In this document: positions 63,557 through 64,000 of the stretch, in pieces
How the letters are laid out: each line of letters opens with the position of its first letter
Numbering within the stretch: the stretch's first letter is position 1
NCBI RefSeq assembly: GCF_041435115.1
Contig: NZ_CP108046.1
Span: 3,906,001-3,970,000 of the forward strand
Source of the DNA: Streptomyces sp. NBC_00289
GTDB lineage: Bacteria > Actinomycetota > Actinomycetes > Streptomycetales > Streptomycetaceae
Direction of reading: 5' to 3'
DNA length: 64,000 nucleotides
Made by a program: the position numbers and the translations under genes
The notes under the pieces: model-generated
What the model saw: the letters and a program-made list of their open reading frames with translations, nothing else
Database searches by the model: none
Told to the model about the DNA's origin: nothing

Positions 63557-64000
63557 TCACACTCCTAGCAGTTGGGATTCCGATTCGGGGAACCGGGCGT
63601 CGGGGTCCTGCAGTGTGTCGTGCAGCCGTTGCGCCAGCAGCAACGCGTCGTCCTCGTCCGCGGCGACATGGGTGGCCGCCTTGCTGCCGCGCAGCGCCGT
63701 GACCGGAACTCCCGCCACGACACCGGGAGTCAGGCCCTTCCGGCGCTGGAACTCCTCCAGGTCGACGAAGCCGCCGATCACCGCGACGAGCGGCCCGCTG
63801 GTGAGCCGGACGGTGTCGATGTTGGCGCCGTGGAAGGCGGCGAAGGCACGGTCCGCGTCCTGTTCCGAGGCGTAGCGCAGGGCCGTGGACCGCTGGTTGA
63901 GCACCACCGCGGCGGCCGAGGCGCCGCGCTTGCCGATCACCGAACCCGTACGGAACGGGGCCCTGTTGAGCCGGCAGGCGATCTCCACCCGGTGCTTCTG
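63557..64000 (-). CDS. C-terminal part of an unrecognised protein, cut by the window edge
   Basis: The frame is open to the window end (nt 64000), so the start lies outside. At least 147 residues are visible (VEIACRLNRAPFRTGS, then GPLVAVIGGFVDLEEFQ, ALRGSKAATHVAADEDDALLLAQRL). I do not recognise a family. The alternating strand/helix pattern suggests an alpha/beta enzyme domain. Its stop is 6 nt before the hydroxylase start, so it belongs to the same operon and probably to the cluster. Confidence 0.5.
   Translation of the reverse strand, partial: QKHRVEIACRLNRAPFRTGSVIGKRGASAAAVVLNQRSTALRYASEQDADRAFAAFHGANIDTVRLTSGPLVAVIGGFVDLEEFQRRKGLTPGVVAGVPVTALRGSKAATHVAADEDDALLLAQRLHDTLQDPDARFPESESQLLGV

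Overview
The window is high-GC DNA from a streptomycete. The codon use, the purine-rich ribosome binding sites, the frequent GTG starts and ATGA stop/start overlaps, and a five-gene operon with the gene order of the Streptomyces bldK oligopeptide importer all fit Streptomyces. The left part looks like core chromosome. The right part, about 40.2 kb to the window edge, is most of a nonribosomal peptide (NRPS) gene cluster.

Region by region: an S9 peptidase (0-2.1 kb) faces a complete oligopeptide ABC importer (2.3-7.9 kb). Next is a second complete importer, read here as bldKA-E (8.2-14.5 kb), then the GTPase gene typA and a large LpqW-like lipoprotein gene. A divergent Sdh1-type succinate dehydrogenase operon covers 20.1-24.0 kb. 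From 24 to 40 kb lie a phosphotransferase gene whose reading frame has no usable start codon, a membrane protein with a TIM-barrel look, a membrane protein with a collagen-like stretch, an RsbU-type phosphatase and an RsbW-type kinase, a Nudix hydrolase, a SPOR protein, a GntR regulator, a septum-formation-like membrane protein, an SNF2 helicase, and an SDR/LysR divergent pair.

The cluster is transcribed almost entirely on the minus strand. It contains a stand-alone A-T didomain whose code reads as Thr, a SyrB2-like non-haem iron halogenase with the diagnostic His-x-Ala, a SyrC-like acyltransferase with a Cys nucleophile, and an SDR-fold protein with the exact Ser/Tyr/Arg spacing of halohydrin dehalogenases. 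These are followed by a T-TE didomain with a Cys nucleophile and no visible catalytic His, MbtH, a 2810-residue NRPS (A[Gly]-T-C-A[+MT]-T-half E-C), an MFS exporter, a YqcI/YcgG-type protein and an RsgA-type GTPase with a TTA codon. Two Fe(II)/2-oxoglutarate hydroxylases flank this set, with an antiporter, a LuxR-type regulator and a partial unknown gene.

The most interesting reading is that Thr is loaded, chlorinated at C4 and then dehalogenated. 4-Chlorothreonine is a vicinal halohydrin, so a halohydrin dehalogenase would turn it into a 3,4-epoxy amino acid: cryptic chlorination used to build an epoxide warhead in a small peptide. The two transcription units of the cluster share a promoter architecture with identical spacing (TTGNNGCC, 8 nt, TTGNNGCC, 12 nt, TTGARR), which points to one pathway-specific activator. 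All functional statements are inferred from sequence read by eye; no database search was run.
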